64,000 nt of DNA from Capsicum annuum (taxonomy: Eukaryota > Streptophyta > Magnoliopsida > Solanales > Solanaceae), in assembly GCF_002878395.1 (NCBI RefSeq), contig NC_061118.1, positions 127,368,216 to 127,432,215 of the forward strand, in the 5' to 3' direction. Positions 1-9,776 of the stretch are shown in pieces. Below the pieces are notes generated by a model. The model had not been told where the DNA came from. It searched no databases and worked only from the letters and a program-made list of their open reading frames with translations. How positions within the stretch are numbered: the stretch's first letter is position 1; each line of letters starts with the position of its first letter. Both the position numbers and the translations under genes were made by a program.

Positions 1-823
1 GGTATAAAACTCAGTTTAGTTTTATAGATTCAAGACTGTTAGATACAACCACCCAGTTCAGTATAGAACTCAGTTTGATCCAACAGAATTAGGACTATCA
101 GAAACAGTCACCCAATTATCGATCAGGACTATCAGAAATAGTCACTTAGTTATTAGTATTACAATATCTGTAAACTCAGATATCAATCTTTAGAACTCAG
201 TAACAAGTTTTAACAAGATCTCCATTATAGTTTATGTACTCATTCATGTTCTCTCATTCAATTATGTTCATGATACTCAGTCAGTTATTGTTCATGCATA
301 TCAACCTATGCATATCAACCTACCTCACTTAGCATACCAGTACATTCAAAGTACTGGCGCATAATTTTATTTTGCGCTATGATATCTTATATCAAATGTT
401 CAGATGTATGGGCTCCTGACCGTACTTAGTAGCCCAGCATATCAGTAGCAGACTTAGTGGTGAGTCCTCATAGTTCGAGGACAGTGTATTATTTTAGTAT
501 TTCAGTACGCTTTTTAGTAGTTGGAGTTAGTTGGGGGCTTGTCCTATCAACTCCATAATTTATATAATTAGAGGCTTTTAGACTAAAGTATTTTAGACAA
601 ATATTTTAGTATGGAGTTTTCAGTATTCAGTATTCAGTATTTATTTTTAGTTATGAACCTTATCGTGCTTTCAGCCTACCTTCTGCATTTATTTCAGTAA
701 TATCAATATTGCAGTGTTATTATTATTCAATGCTCACAGCAGGTACTAGTCATGGGTTAGATGGTGGTTCTTCAGGGTTGCTAGCACTGTGTAGCGTCCA
801 GGGTACAGAGTTGGGGTGTTACA
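1..823 (+). repeat. 5' LTR, 3' part (element A/B)
   Basis: This is the downstream third of a long terminal repeat. It matches the 3' LTR segment from about 11430 to 12195, including a shared stretch around TTAGTTGGGGGCTT. It ends in GGGGTGTTACA at 823, directly before a degenerate Met-tRNA primer site. The 14-base unit TATGCATATCAACC is repeated twice near 292-320. The LTR start lies outside the window. Visually it differs much more from the 3' LTR than from the duplicate copy at 4143-4683. Confidence 0.85.
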
Positions 824-827
824 CATA

Positions 828-845
828 TTGTATTAGAGTCTAAGG
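828..845 (+). promoter_or_regulatory. Primer binding site, Met-tRNA type, degenerate (copy A)
   Basis: TTGTATTAGAGTC lies 4 bases after the LTR end. It resembles the usual TGGTATCAGAGC complement of initiator Met tRNA, with G to T and C to T changes. It marks the LTR/internal boundary. Confidence 0.75.
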
Positions 846-1045
846 TTCAACAAAGTCCTAGGAAGTTTGAAAGTCATATCTAGTAGAGTCTTGTGCATGG
901 GTGTGTAGTGCGCCACACTTATGGATAAGAAGCTACGTGATGTTTTAGGAAAAGTTTCCTTTCTTTAAGTATTCCTATCGTGAGTGTGAGTATAAACTTG
1001 CAATAAACTCACAGTCTAATCCTTTTCTTTCTTTTGCTTATAAAC

Positions 1046-2155
1046 ATGCCTCCCAAGCAGAACAGAAGAAGACAGGAAATCAGCCAGCCTCTCAGCCTGC
1101 CCAAGAAGCTCCTCTGGATGAACATGTCTCCCATGTGTAATTCAGAGCAGTTTTAACCACTCTAACTCATTCTGTGGCAGCCCAAAATGAATGCCCAGTT
1201 GTCGTTCTGGCAAACCAAGTGGTCAATACTACTACATCCAGGATTCAGGACATCACCTGAATGAACCCTCCCTCTTTTACAAGGTCAAATTCAAAAAAGG
1301 AACCACAACTATTTCTTTATTCTGTGTAGAAGGTTACAGATACTATGGGGGTAAATACTAGTGAGAGTGCTGAGTTGGCGCATAGCAATTACAGGAAGTC
1401 GCTCACTCGTGGTTCAAATAGTTGAATACAGAGAGGGTCGCAGATGCAGGGCTCATAGAATGGAAGGAGTTTGCTATTGCTTTTATAGATAGGTTCTTCC
1501 TGCTAGAGTTGGGGGAATTAAAGGTTTTAGAGTTTATTAATCTGAAGCAGGACAACATAATAATACAAGTGTCTTCTCTTAAGTTTACTCAGTTAGCCTG
1601 GTATGCCCCTCATGTGGTAGCAAATAGCAGATCTAAGATGAATAATTTTATATCCGGTGTGTCTAGCAGTGTGGTTAAGGAGACTAAAGAGATGGACATA
1701 TCTAGCTCATGGTCCATGAAATAAATAGAAACAGCTAAGAATAAAGAGAAGGAGAGGGAGCATAAGAGAGCTAGAATAGGTAGCTTCAACTTTAACCAGC
1801 CTAAGTCAGAGGGTGGGAATTATTCTTAGTTCCACCCGAAATCTTCAGTTCCAGGTCCGTCCTTAGCCAGTACACCAATACCAAAATTCAGAGATGGCAA
1901 TAGAGATAGGGCGCTAGGCTCTAAACCCCAGGGAACAATTCTCTCTGGTAAAAGTATGGCAGAAACTATCAGGGGGTCTGTAGAGCTGGCAGCGATGAAG
2001 GTTTTGGATGTGGAAAGCTAGGACATAAGGTTAAATAGTTTTCTCAGGTGGGTTTGCAGAGTCAGTACAATCGTCCCCCAACTCAGTTCAGTTGCTTAAA
2101 TCAGCAGGGTACCACTTCCAGCGCTACCAGTGGGCAACGCCCAAACTAACTTTAT
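1046..2155 (+). pseudogene. gag pseudogene, copy A
   Basis: This is the structural (capsid-like) gene of the Tekay element. It starts at the ATG of a Met-Pro-Pro-Lys-Gln leader, as in copy B. Recognisable pieces are the FIDRFFL capsid segment near 1478, a lysine/glutamate-rich linker near 1735-1780, and a zinc knuckle remnant around 1990-2040 reading as FGCGKLGHKVK with the frame ending in stops. The longest open piece is 1422-1724. Frameshifts and many TAG codons break it, several of them shared with copy B and so older than the duplication. Confidence 0.75.
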
Positions 2156-2690
2156 GCACTTCAATCTCGACAGGATCTGGAAAGTTCTGCTAATGTGGTC
2201 ACTGGTACGTTAAATTTTTATTATTTACATGTTTATTCTTTGCTAAATTTAGGAGCTTCTTTGTCCTTTATAACTCCTTATATAGATATTGACTTTAGAG
2301 TCAGTCCCAAAACTCTCGCAGAGCCTTTTTAATTATCTATTCCAGTAGGTAAATCTATCATAGCTCGATGGGTATACAGTAACTATCCGATTATGGTATC
2401 TCATAAAGTCACTTCAGCAGACGTAGTAGAATTATAGATGACAAATTTTGATGTCATTTTCGGCAAGGATTGGCTTCATTCATTCTATGCCTCAATTGAC
2501 TGCTGAAATAGAATTGTCTAATTTCAGAATGAACCTATCCTAGAATGGAGGGGTAGTACCTCAGCACCTAGGGGTCATATTGTTTCTTACATAAAGGCGA
2601 GAAAAATAATATCTAAGGGATGTGTCTATCACTTTTTCAAGTCAAGGATTCTCGTTATGATACTCCCAGTCTTGAGTTAGTTCCTGTAGA
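2156..2690 (+). pseudogene. Retroviral-type aspartic protease pseudogene, copy A
   Basis: This corresponds to the protease that would cut the gag-pol polyprotein. The active-site region reads SLLNLGASLSF near 2232-2270, where copy B has LLDLGASLSFVT, so the catalytic Asp codon is altered in this copy. The downstream family signature DVIFGKDWLHSFYASIDC is intact at about 2449-2505. In-frame stops at several places make it non-functional. Confidence 0.7.
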
Positions 2691-3640
2691 ATGTTAATTC
2701 CAAGATGTGTTTCCCAAAGATCTTCCTGGAATTCCTCCCGAGAGGGAAATTGACTTTGGAATAAACCTTCTTCTAGATACTCAACCCATATCTATTTCGC
2801 CATACAGAATAGATCCAACAGAATGCAATGAATTTAAAAAATAGTTGAAGGATCTCCTAGATAAGGGATTCATCAGACCCAGTGTATCCCCTTGGGGTGC
2901 ACTAGTTCTATTCGTGTGTAAGAAAGATGGTTATCTTAGAATTTGTATAGACTACCGTCAGCTGAATAAAGTCATAGTCAAGAATAAGCATCAACTTCCC
3001 AGAATTGATGACTTATTTGACCAACTTTAGATGCCAGTTACTTTTCTAAGATAGTCCTCAGATCAGGGTATCATCAGCTCATAGTCAGAGAATGTGACAT
3101 TTTGAAAACATCTTTCAGAACTTGATATGGTCACTTCGAATTCCTAGTCATGTTCTTTGGTCGTACCAATGCCCCAACAATTTTTATAGACTTGATGAAC
3201 CGTGTGTTAAAGCGGTACATGGATATGTTCGTCATCGTCTTCATAGATGACATTCTTGTCTACTTTCGTAGTGAACATGATCACATAAACCATCTCAGAA
3301 CAGTGTTACGGACTCTCAGAAACCATCAGTTGTTTGCCAAATTATGTAAGTGCAAATTTTAGCTAAGATCAATAGCCTTCCTTGGCTATATAGTTTTCGG
3401 TGATGGCATTAGAGAGGATCCTCATAAAACTAAAGCAGTAAAAAACTGGCCCAGGCCTATTTCTCTGACAAATTTCAGAATTTTCTTGGGTTTAGTTGGC
3501 AATTACCGATGGTTTATTAAAGGATTTTCGTCTATTGCATCCCTCATGTCTAGATTGACTTAGAAGAAAGTCAAGTTCTAGTGGTCAGACTCTTATGAGA
3601 AGAGTTTTGAGGAGTTGAACACTCGACTGACTACAACTTT
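2691..3640 (+). pseudogene. Reverse transcriptase pseudogene, copy A
   Basis: This is the polymerase domain of the element. The fingers motif around IDFGINLL and the [12 protein letters not shown] block lie at 2750-2980, and the palm with catalytic FIDDILVYF (the YxDD-type motif) at 3240-3265. The thumb/connection block SIAFLGY...SVDG-type follows to about 3560. A frameshift separates fingers from palm near 3030-3150. TAG at 2842-2844 and 3028-3030 replaces CAG present in copy B, so these two stops arose after the copies separated. The catalytic Asp pair survives. Confidence 0.85.
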
Positions 3641-3996
3641 AGTTTTGACTCTACAAGATGGTTCAGGCGGGTTTGTGGTATATTGAGATGCCTGCAGGGT
3701 TGGTTTAGGGTGTATTTTGATGCAGAGAGGTATGGTCATAGCCTATGCCTTTAGACAACTTAACCTTTATGAGATGATTACCCCACTCATGATCTTTAGT
3801 TAGTAGCTGTAGTATTTTCCTTAAAGATTTGGAGGAACTATTCATATAGGGTACATGTTGATGTGTTCAAAGACCATAAGAGCCTGTAGTATGTGTTCTC
3901 TTAGAAAGACAAACCTTTGCCAGAGAAGGTAGTTGGAGTTGTTGAAAGACTATGACATGAGTGTTTTATATCATCCAGGTAAGGCCCATGTAGTGG
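3641..3996 (+). pseudogene. RNase H pseudogene fragment, copy A
   Basis: This is the RNase H domain that would degrade the RNA strand during reverse transcription. Pieces such as FVVY-D-CRVGLGC near 3672-3710 and the tail LLKDYDMSVLYHPGKA near 3945-3985 match the equivalent region of copy B. It is interrupted by stops and is cut at 3996/3997 by an 833-base internal deletion that removes the rest of RNase H and most of integrase. Confidence 0.8.
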
Positions 3997-4142
3997 GATA
4001 TTCTAAGAGCGTGTGCCATTGACTTTAAAGGTAATTGGGATGACCACTTACCTCTGATTGAATTTGTGTATAACAATAGTTACTATTCTAGCATTCGGAT
4101 GGCTCTGTTTGAGGAGCTCTATGAGAGGAGATGTAGATCTCC
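3997..4142 (+). pseudogene. Integrase fragment fused by deletion, copy A
   Basis: This short piece corresponds to 8699-8844 of copy B and encodes the integrase segment around AIDFKGNWDDHLPLIEF, through the YNNSYYSSI block to CRSP. It is joined directly to RNase H by the deletion upstream and to a partial LTR (4143) downstream. It lacks the catalytic core Asp residues and the chromodomain. Confidence 0.85.
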
Positions 4143-4683
4143 CATGATACTCAGTCAGTTATTGTTCATGCATATCAACCTACCTAACTTAGCATACCAG
4201 TACATTCAAAGTACTGATGCATAATTTTATTTTGCGCTATGATATCTTATATCAAATGTTTAGATGTACGGGTTCGTGACTGTACTTAGCAGCCCAACAT
4301 ATCAGTAGCAGACTTAGTGGTGAGTCCTCATAGTTTGAGGACAGTGTATTATTTTAGTATTTCAGTACACTTTTTAGTAGTTGGAGTTAGTTGGGGGCTT
4401 GTCCTATCAACTCCATAATTTATATAATTAGAGGCTTTTAGACTAAAGTATTTTAGACAAATATTTTAGTATGGATTTTTCAGTATTCAGTATTTAGTAT
4501 TTATTTTTAGTTATGAACCTTATCGTGATTTCAGCCTACCTTCTGCATTTATTTCAGTAATATCAATATTGCAGTGTTATTATTATTCAATGTTCACAGC
4601 AGGTACCAGTCATGGGTTAGATGGTGGTTCTTCAGGGTTGCTAGCACTGTGTAGCATCCAGGGTACAGAGTTGGGGTGTTACA
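4143..4683 (+). repeat. Partial LTR, copy B
   Basis: Nearly identical to 269-823, beginning mid-LTR at CATGATACTCAG and ending GGGGTGTTACA. It has a single copy of the 14-base TATGCATATCAACC unit that copy A carries twice. The missing LTR 5' portion shows it arose by duplication and not by insertion. Confidence 0.9.
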
Positions 4684-4687
4684 AATA

Positions 4688-4705
4688 TTGTATTAGAGCC
4701 TAAGG
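4688..4705 (+). promoter_or_regulatory. Primer binding site, Met-tRNA type (copy B)
   Basis: TTGTATTAGAGCC follows the LTR end. It is one change closer to TGGTATCAGAGC than the copy A site. Confidence 0.75.
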
Positions 4706-4902
4706 TTCAACAGAGTCCTAGGAAGTCTGAAAGTCATATCTAGTAAAGTCTTGTGTATGGGTGTGTAGCGCGCCACACTTATGGATAAGAGGCTACGTGA
4801 TGTTTTAGGAAAAGTTTCCTTTCTTTAAGTATTCCTATCGTGAGTGTGAGTATAAACTTGCAATAAAATCACAGCCTAATCCTTTTTTTTTTTTTATAGA
4901 AT

Positions 4903-6055
4903 ATGCCTCCCAAGCAGAACAGAAGAAGACAGGAAATCAGCCAGCTTTTCAGCCTGCCCAAGAAGATCCTTTGGATGAACATGTCTCCCATGTGGAATTC
5001 AGAGCAGTTTTCACCACTCTAAATTATTCTGTGGCAGCCCAAAATGAATGCCCAGTTGTCGTTCTGGCCAACCAAGTGGTCAATACTGCTACAGCCAGGA
5101 TTCAGGACAATGAACCCTCTTTCTTTTACTAGGTCAAAGTCAAAAAGAAAACCACAACTATTTCTTGATCGGGTGTAGAAGGTTACAGATATTATGGGGG
5201 TGAATACTAGTAAGAGTGCTGAGTTGGCGCATATTAGTTACAGGATGCAGCTCACTCGTGGTTCAAATAGTAGAATGCAGAGAGGGTCACAGATGCAGGG
5301 CTCATAGAATGGGAGGAGTTTGCTATTGCTTTTATAGATAGGTTCTTCCTGCTAGAGTTGAGAGAAGTAAAAGTTTTAGAGTTTATTAATCTGAAGCAGG
5401 ACAACATGATAATACAAGTGTCTTCTCTCAAGTTTACTCACTTAGCCAGGTATGCCCCTCATGTGGTAGCAGATAGCAGATCTAAGATGAGTAATTTTAT
5501 ATCTAGTGTGTCTAGCAGTGTGGTTAAGGAGTGTAAGAGCATAATGTTGACTAAAGAGATGGACATATCTAGCTCATGGTCCATGAAATAAATAGAAACG
5601 GCTAAGAATAAAGAGAAGGAGAGGGAGAACAAGAGAGCTAGAATAGGTAGCTTCAACTTCACCCAGCCTAAGTCAGAGGGTGGGAATTATTCTTAGTTCC
5701 ACCTGAAATCTTCAGTTCCAGATTCGTCCTTAGCCAGTGCACTAATACCAAAATTCAGAGATGGCAATAGAGATAGGGCACTAGGCTCTAAACCCCAGGG
5801 AACAAATTTTCTCTGGCAAAAGTATGGCAGAAACCATCAGGGTGTTTGGAGAGCTGGCAGCGATGAAGGTTTTGGATGTGGAAAGCTAGGACATAAGGTT
5901 AAATAGTTTCCTCAGGTGGGTTCGCAGATTCAGCATAATCATCCCCCAGCTTAGTTCAGTTGCCTGAATCAGTAGGGTACCACTTCCAGCGCCACCAGTG
6001 GGCAACGCCCAAACTGACTTTATGTACTTCAATCCCGACAGGATCTGGAAAGTTC
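4903..6055 (+). pseudogene. gag pseudogene, copy B
   Basis: This is the gag of the duplicated segment. The ATG at 4903 opens MPPKQN, then a one-base frame change leads into a readable stretch, EDPLDEHVSHVEFRAVFTTL, at about 4960-5025. The capsid part (FIDRFFLLELREVKVLEF) lies near 5331-5385. The zinc knuckle reads CGKLGHKV near 5880-5905, with the Cys pair at its start preserved (FGCGKLGHK). A long lysine-rich linker lies at 5590-5640. Several TAG stops are shared with copy A. The poly-T tract just before the ATG is longer than in copy A. Confidence 0.8.
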
Positions 6056-6545
6056 TGCTAATATGGTCACTGGTACGTTACATTTTTATTATTTACATGT
6101 TTATTCTTTGCTAGATTTAGGAGCTTCTTTGTCCTTTGTAACTCCTTATATAAATATTGACTTCAGAGTCAGTCCCAAAACTCTAGTAGAGCCTTTATAA
6201 TTATCTATTCCAGTAGGTAAATCTATCATAGCCCAATAGGTATACAGTAACTGTCCAATTATGATATCTCATAATGTCACTTCAGCAGACTTAGTAGAAT
6301 TATAGATGACAGATTTTGATGTCATTTTCGGCAAGGATTAGCTTCATTCATTCTATGCCTCAATTGACTGCTGAAATAGAATTGTCCAATTTCAGAATAA
6401 ACCTATCCTAGAATGGAGGGGTAGTACCTCAGCACCTAGGGGTTATCTTCTTTCTTACATAAGGGCGAGAAAAATAATATCTAAGGGATGTGTCTATCAA
6501 TTTTTCAAGTCAAGGATTCTCGTTATGATACTCCCAGTCTTGAGT
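6056..6545 (+). pseudogene. Aspartic protease pseudogene, copy B
   Basis: The active-site motif reads YSLLDLGASLSFVTPYI at about 6100-6150, with the catalytic Asp retained; the Leu after Asp is where Ser or Pro is more usual. The C-terminal signature reads DFDVIFGKD then TAG at 6339-6341, where copy A has TGG (Trp), then LHSFYASIDC. This Trp to stop change is a G to A substitution unique to copy B. Several other stops are shared with copy A. Confidence 0.8.
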
Positions 6546-7480
6546 TAGTTCCTGTAGAATGTTAATTCCAAGATGTGTTTCCCAAAGTCTTCCTGGAGTT
6601 CCTCCCAAGAGGGAAATTGACTTTGGAATAAACCTTCTTCCAGTTACTCAACCCATATCTATTCTGCCATACAGAATAGATCCATCAGAATGCAATGAAT
6701 TTAAAAAACAGTTGAAGGTTCTCCTAGATAAGGGATTCATCAGACCCAGTGTATCCCCTTGGGGTGCACTATTTCTATTCGTGCGTAAGAAAGATGGTTC
6801 TCTTAGAATTTGTATAGACTACCGTCAGTTGAATAAAGTCATAGTCAAGAATAAGTATCCACTTCCCAGAATTGATGACTTATTTGACCAACTTCAGATA
6901 CCAGTTACTTTTCTAAGATAGACCTCAGATCAGGGTATCATCAGCTCACAGTCAGAAAATGTGACATTTTGAAAACATCTTTCAGAACTTGATATGGTCA
7001 CTTCGAATTCCTAGTCATGTTCTTTCGTCGTACCAATGCCCCAACAACTTTTATAGACTTGATGAACCATGTGTTAAAGTGGTACTTGGACATGTTCGTC
7101 ATCCTCTTCATAGATGACATTCTTGTCTACTTTCGTAGTGAACATGATTACATAAACCATCTCAGAATAGTGTTACGGACTCTCAGAAACCATCAGTTAT
7201 TTGCCAAATTAAGTAAGTGCAAATTTTAGCTAAGATCAATAGCCTTCCTTGGCCATATAGTTTCCGGTAATGGCATTAGAGAGGATCCTCAAAAAACTAA
7301 AGTAGTAAAAAACTGGCCCAGGCCTATTTCTCTGATAAATATCAAAAGTTTCTTGGGTTTAGTCGGCAATTACCGATGCTTTATTAAAGGATTTTCATCT
7401 ATTGCATCCCTCATGTCCAGATTGACTTAGAAGAATGTCAAGTTCCAGTGGTCAGATTCTTATGAGCAGAGTTTTGAGGA
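6546..7480 (+). pseudogene. Reverse transcriptase pseudogene, copy B
   Basis: The fingers are open from 6559 to 6921 and include [20 protein letters not shown], the NEFKKQLK segment and [19 protein letters not shown]. Palm and catalytic [14 protein letters not shown] are open in another frame at 7017-7229. A frameshift lies between 6921 and 7017, and another before RNase H. The connection block with SFLGLVGNYR follows near 7345-7385. The catalytic Asp pair is intact but the reading frame is broken, so no active enzyme is expected. Copy B keeps CAG at 6709-6711 and 6895-6897 where copy A has stops. Confidence 0.88.
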
Positions 7481-7900
7481 GTTGAACACTCGACTGACTA
7501 CAACTTTAGTTTTGGCTCTACAAGATGGTTCAGGCAGGTTTGTGGTATATTGAGATGCCTGCAGGGTTTGTTTGAGGTGTATTTTGATGTAGAGAGGTAT
7601 GGTCATAGCCTATGCCCCTAGACAGCTTAAGCATTATGAGATGACTACCTCACTCATGATCTTGAGTTAGCAGCTGTAGTATTTTCCTTAAACATTTGGA
7701 GGCACTATTCATATAGGGTACATGCTGATGTGTTCACAGACCATAAGAGCCTCTAGTATGTGTTCTCTTAGAAAGACATAAACCCCCGCCAGAGAAGGTA
7801 GTTGGAGTTGTTGAAAGACTATGACATGAGTGTTTTATATCATCCAGGTAAGGCCCAGGTAGTGGTTGATCCTCTTTGTAGAATGTCTATGGGTAGTGTT
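7481..7900 (+). pseudogene. RNase H pseudogene, copy B
   Basis: The RNase H domain follows RT. FVVY then a stop and DACR lie near 7540-7565, where the first catalytic Asp motif is expected (VYCDAS-type, with TGC or TGT altered to TGA). Later blocks are the [13 protein letters not shown] region near 7650-7690, the FTDHKSL block near 7733-7755, and the tail LLKDYDMSVLYHPGKAQVV. The final part is in the same frame as integrase (frame of 7802). Confidence 0.85.
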
Positions 7901-8975
7901 TCTTATGTGGAAGATAATAATAAAAAGTTAGGTCAAGAAGTTCATCAACTTGACCGAGTAGGTGTCTGCTTAGTTGATTTAGCAGAAATTAGTGTATGCA
8001 TGCAGAGCAGTTCAAAATCATATCTGGTTTTTGAGGTGAAGAAAAAACATGACAAAGATCCCAATCTAGTTAAGTTGAACGAGTCAGTCAGAGATCAGAA
8101 AATAGAGGTTTTCTCCCAAGGGGTAGATAGTGTATTGTGTTGCCAGGGTCAGCTATGTGTACAAGGTGTAGAAGCGAATGGTGTGAGTTACTCTATTCAT
8201 CTAGGGGACACTAAGATGTACCACGTGCAAAAAGTCTATTGGTGGAGTGAGATAAAATGAGATATTATAGGGTTTATAGCTAAATGCTCAATATGTCAGC
8301 AGGTTAAATTTGAACATCAGAAGCCTAGTGGGCCCATGCAGGAGTTTTGTATTCCCACATGGAAATGGGAAAAAGTGAACAAAGACTTTGTGATGGGTTT
8401 ATCTCATAGTCGTTGTCAGCATAATTCTATATGGGTTATTGTAGACGGGATGACCAAGTTGGCTCATTTCTTACCAGTCCATATCTCTTATTTAGTAGAG
8501 GATTGTGACAAGATCTATGTCAAATAGTTGGTCAGATTTCATGGAGTTCTGTTGCCCATCATCTCAGATAGAGGTACGCAGTTCACCTCTTATTTCTAGA
8601 AAGCCTTCCAAAAGGGTCTTGGTACCTCAGTTCACTTCAGTACAACTGTCCATCCTCATATAGATGGTCAAGAAAAAAGGACAATTCAAACTTTGGAAGA
8701 TATTCTAAGAGCGTGTGCCATTGACTTTAAAGGTAATTGGGATGATCACTTACCTCTGATTGAATTTATGTATAACAATAGTTACTATTCTAGCATTCGG
8801 ATGGATCTGTTTGAGGCGCTCTATGGGAGGAGATGTAGATCTCCTATTGGTTGGTTTGAAGTTGGTGAGGCCACAGTGGTAGGGCCTGACTTGGTATTTG
8901 ATACATTAGAAAAAGTTCAATTGATCAGGGAAAGGCTTAAGACAGCTTAAAGCCAACATAAATAATATGTTGACA
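7901..8975 (+). pseudogene. Integrase pseudogene, copy B
   Basis: This is the DDE integrase that would insert the cDNA. From 7802 through the chromodomain (about 9460) the whole region stays in one frame and is broken only by stops (e.g. TGA near 8258, TAG near 8525, TAA near 8948), with no frameshift. The zinc-binding N-terminus shows CSIC at 8285-8296. Catalytic Asp 1 is in IVDGMTK (8444-8446) and Asp 2 in SDRGTQF (8567-8569). The expected catalytic Glu is Lys (8675-8677, GQEKRTIQ). The target block NNSYYSSIRMDLFEALYG is clear. Confidence 0.88.
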
Positions 8976-9460
8976 TGCACAAAAAGGATCACGAGTTTGA
9001 GATTAGTGACTTTGTGTATTTGAAAATCTCTCCTATGAAAAGAGTGAAGAGGTTTGGCAAGAAGGGGAAGCTCAGTCCCCGATATGTAGGTCCTTACCAA
9101 ATTTTTAGCCATTTTAGAAAGGTATCTTATGGACTTGAGTTGCCTTTAGACTTAGATTTAGTGCACCCAGTGTTTGATATTTCTTTGCTAAAAAAATGTA
9201 TAGGTGACCCAGCAGTTGTAGTCCCTATAAAGGGTATTGACTTTTAGAACAACCTCTCTTATGAGGAAATTCCAGTCAAAATCCTTAATTATCAGATTCG
9301 TAGACTGAGGAACAAAGAAGCCCCTTTAGTCAAAGTTCTTTGGCAGAATCAGTTCGTTGAGGGAGCTACTTGCGAAGAAGAAGAAGATATGCGGACCAAG
9401 TATCCTCACCTCTTCTCCTTAAACCCAGACTCAGCTCAAGGTAACAATTTTCCATAAATT
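8976..9460 (+). pseudogene. Integrase C-terminus and chromodomain, copy B
   Basis: This stretch carries the GPY-type module FGKKGKLSPRYVGPYQIF (about 9052-9105), then HPVFDISLLKKCIGDP. After a TAG stop at 9245 it continues in frame with a chromodomain-like segment: LSYEEIPVKILNYQIRR, then KVLWQN, then an acidic EEEEDMRTKYPHLF end near 9380-9415. Chromodomains of this class are thought to direct insertion to heterochromatin. The module identifies the element as a chromovirus. Only the stop at 9245 interrupts the C-terminal part. Confidence 0.88.
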
Positions 9461-9514
9461 ACTTAGTTTCATGTTTAGATGTAGTTACCAACTTGGTATC
9501 AAGTAACGATGCAT

Positions 9515-9730
9515 ACTCAATTATGCATTCATGAATCAGTTCAGTCATGTACTCACGCATCAATTATGCATGTTCAGTATACAAACTCAACTTATCAGTA
9601 ATATTAGTTACAAAATCATGCATCAGTTATGCATATTCAGTATAATAATTAAATATATCAGTAGTCTCAGCCATGAAATCATGCTTCAGTTGTGCATGTC
9701 CAGTACATTCTTTTAGTCTATCAGTTCTCC
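9515..9730 (+). repeat. 63-bp imperfect tandem repeats upstream of the polypurine tract
   Basis: Units beginning CATCAATTATGCATG (9558), CATCAGTTATGCATA (9621) and CTTCAGTTGTGCATG (9684) are spaced exactly 63 bases apart; a shorter related unit (CAATTATGCAT at 9518) precedes them by 43. Because 63 is a multiple of three, one frame stays open across them (9531-9716) with a recurring HQLCMFS-like pattern, but I regard that as incidental. The repeats lie between the chromodomain and the 3' LTR. Confidence 0.85.
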
Positions 9731-9765
9731 CATCTTAGTTAGTCTCATTCAAAGACAAATGTTCC

Positions 9766-9776
9766 CAAAGGGGAGA
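9766..9776 (+). promoter_or_regulatory. Polypurine tract
   Basis: AAAGGGGAGA directly precedes the 3' LTR. It would prime plus-strand DNA synthesis. Confidence 0.75.

Larger units (their letters stand above)
269..8844 (+). repeat. Tandem segmental duplication: copy A 269-4142, copy B 4143-8844
   Basis: Sequence from CATGATACTCAG at 269 onward restarts at 4143, immediately after an integrase fragment ending AGATCTCC. Both copies run from mid-LTR through primer site, gag, protease, RT and RNase H into integrase. Copy A lacks 833 bases present in copy B (7866-8698); copy B lacks one 14-base LTR unit. LTR parts differ at roughly 20 of 540 positions by eye, mostly transitions. There is no LTR terminus at the junction, so this is a rearrangement and not a new insertion. 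Confidence 0.9.

Noticed and set aside
9531..9716. 61-codon frame with repeating HQLCMFS pattern
   Set aside because: It is produced by the 63-base tandem repeat (period divisible by three). It is not preceded by a plausible leader and lies between the chromodomain and polypurine tract.
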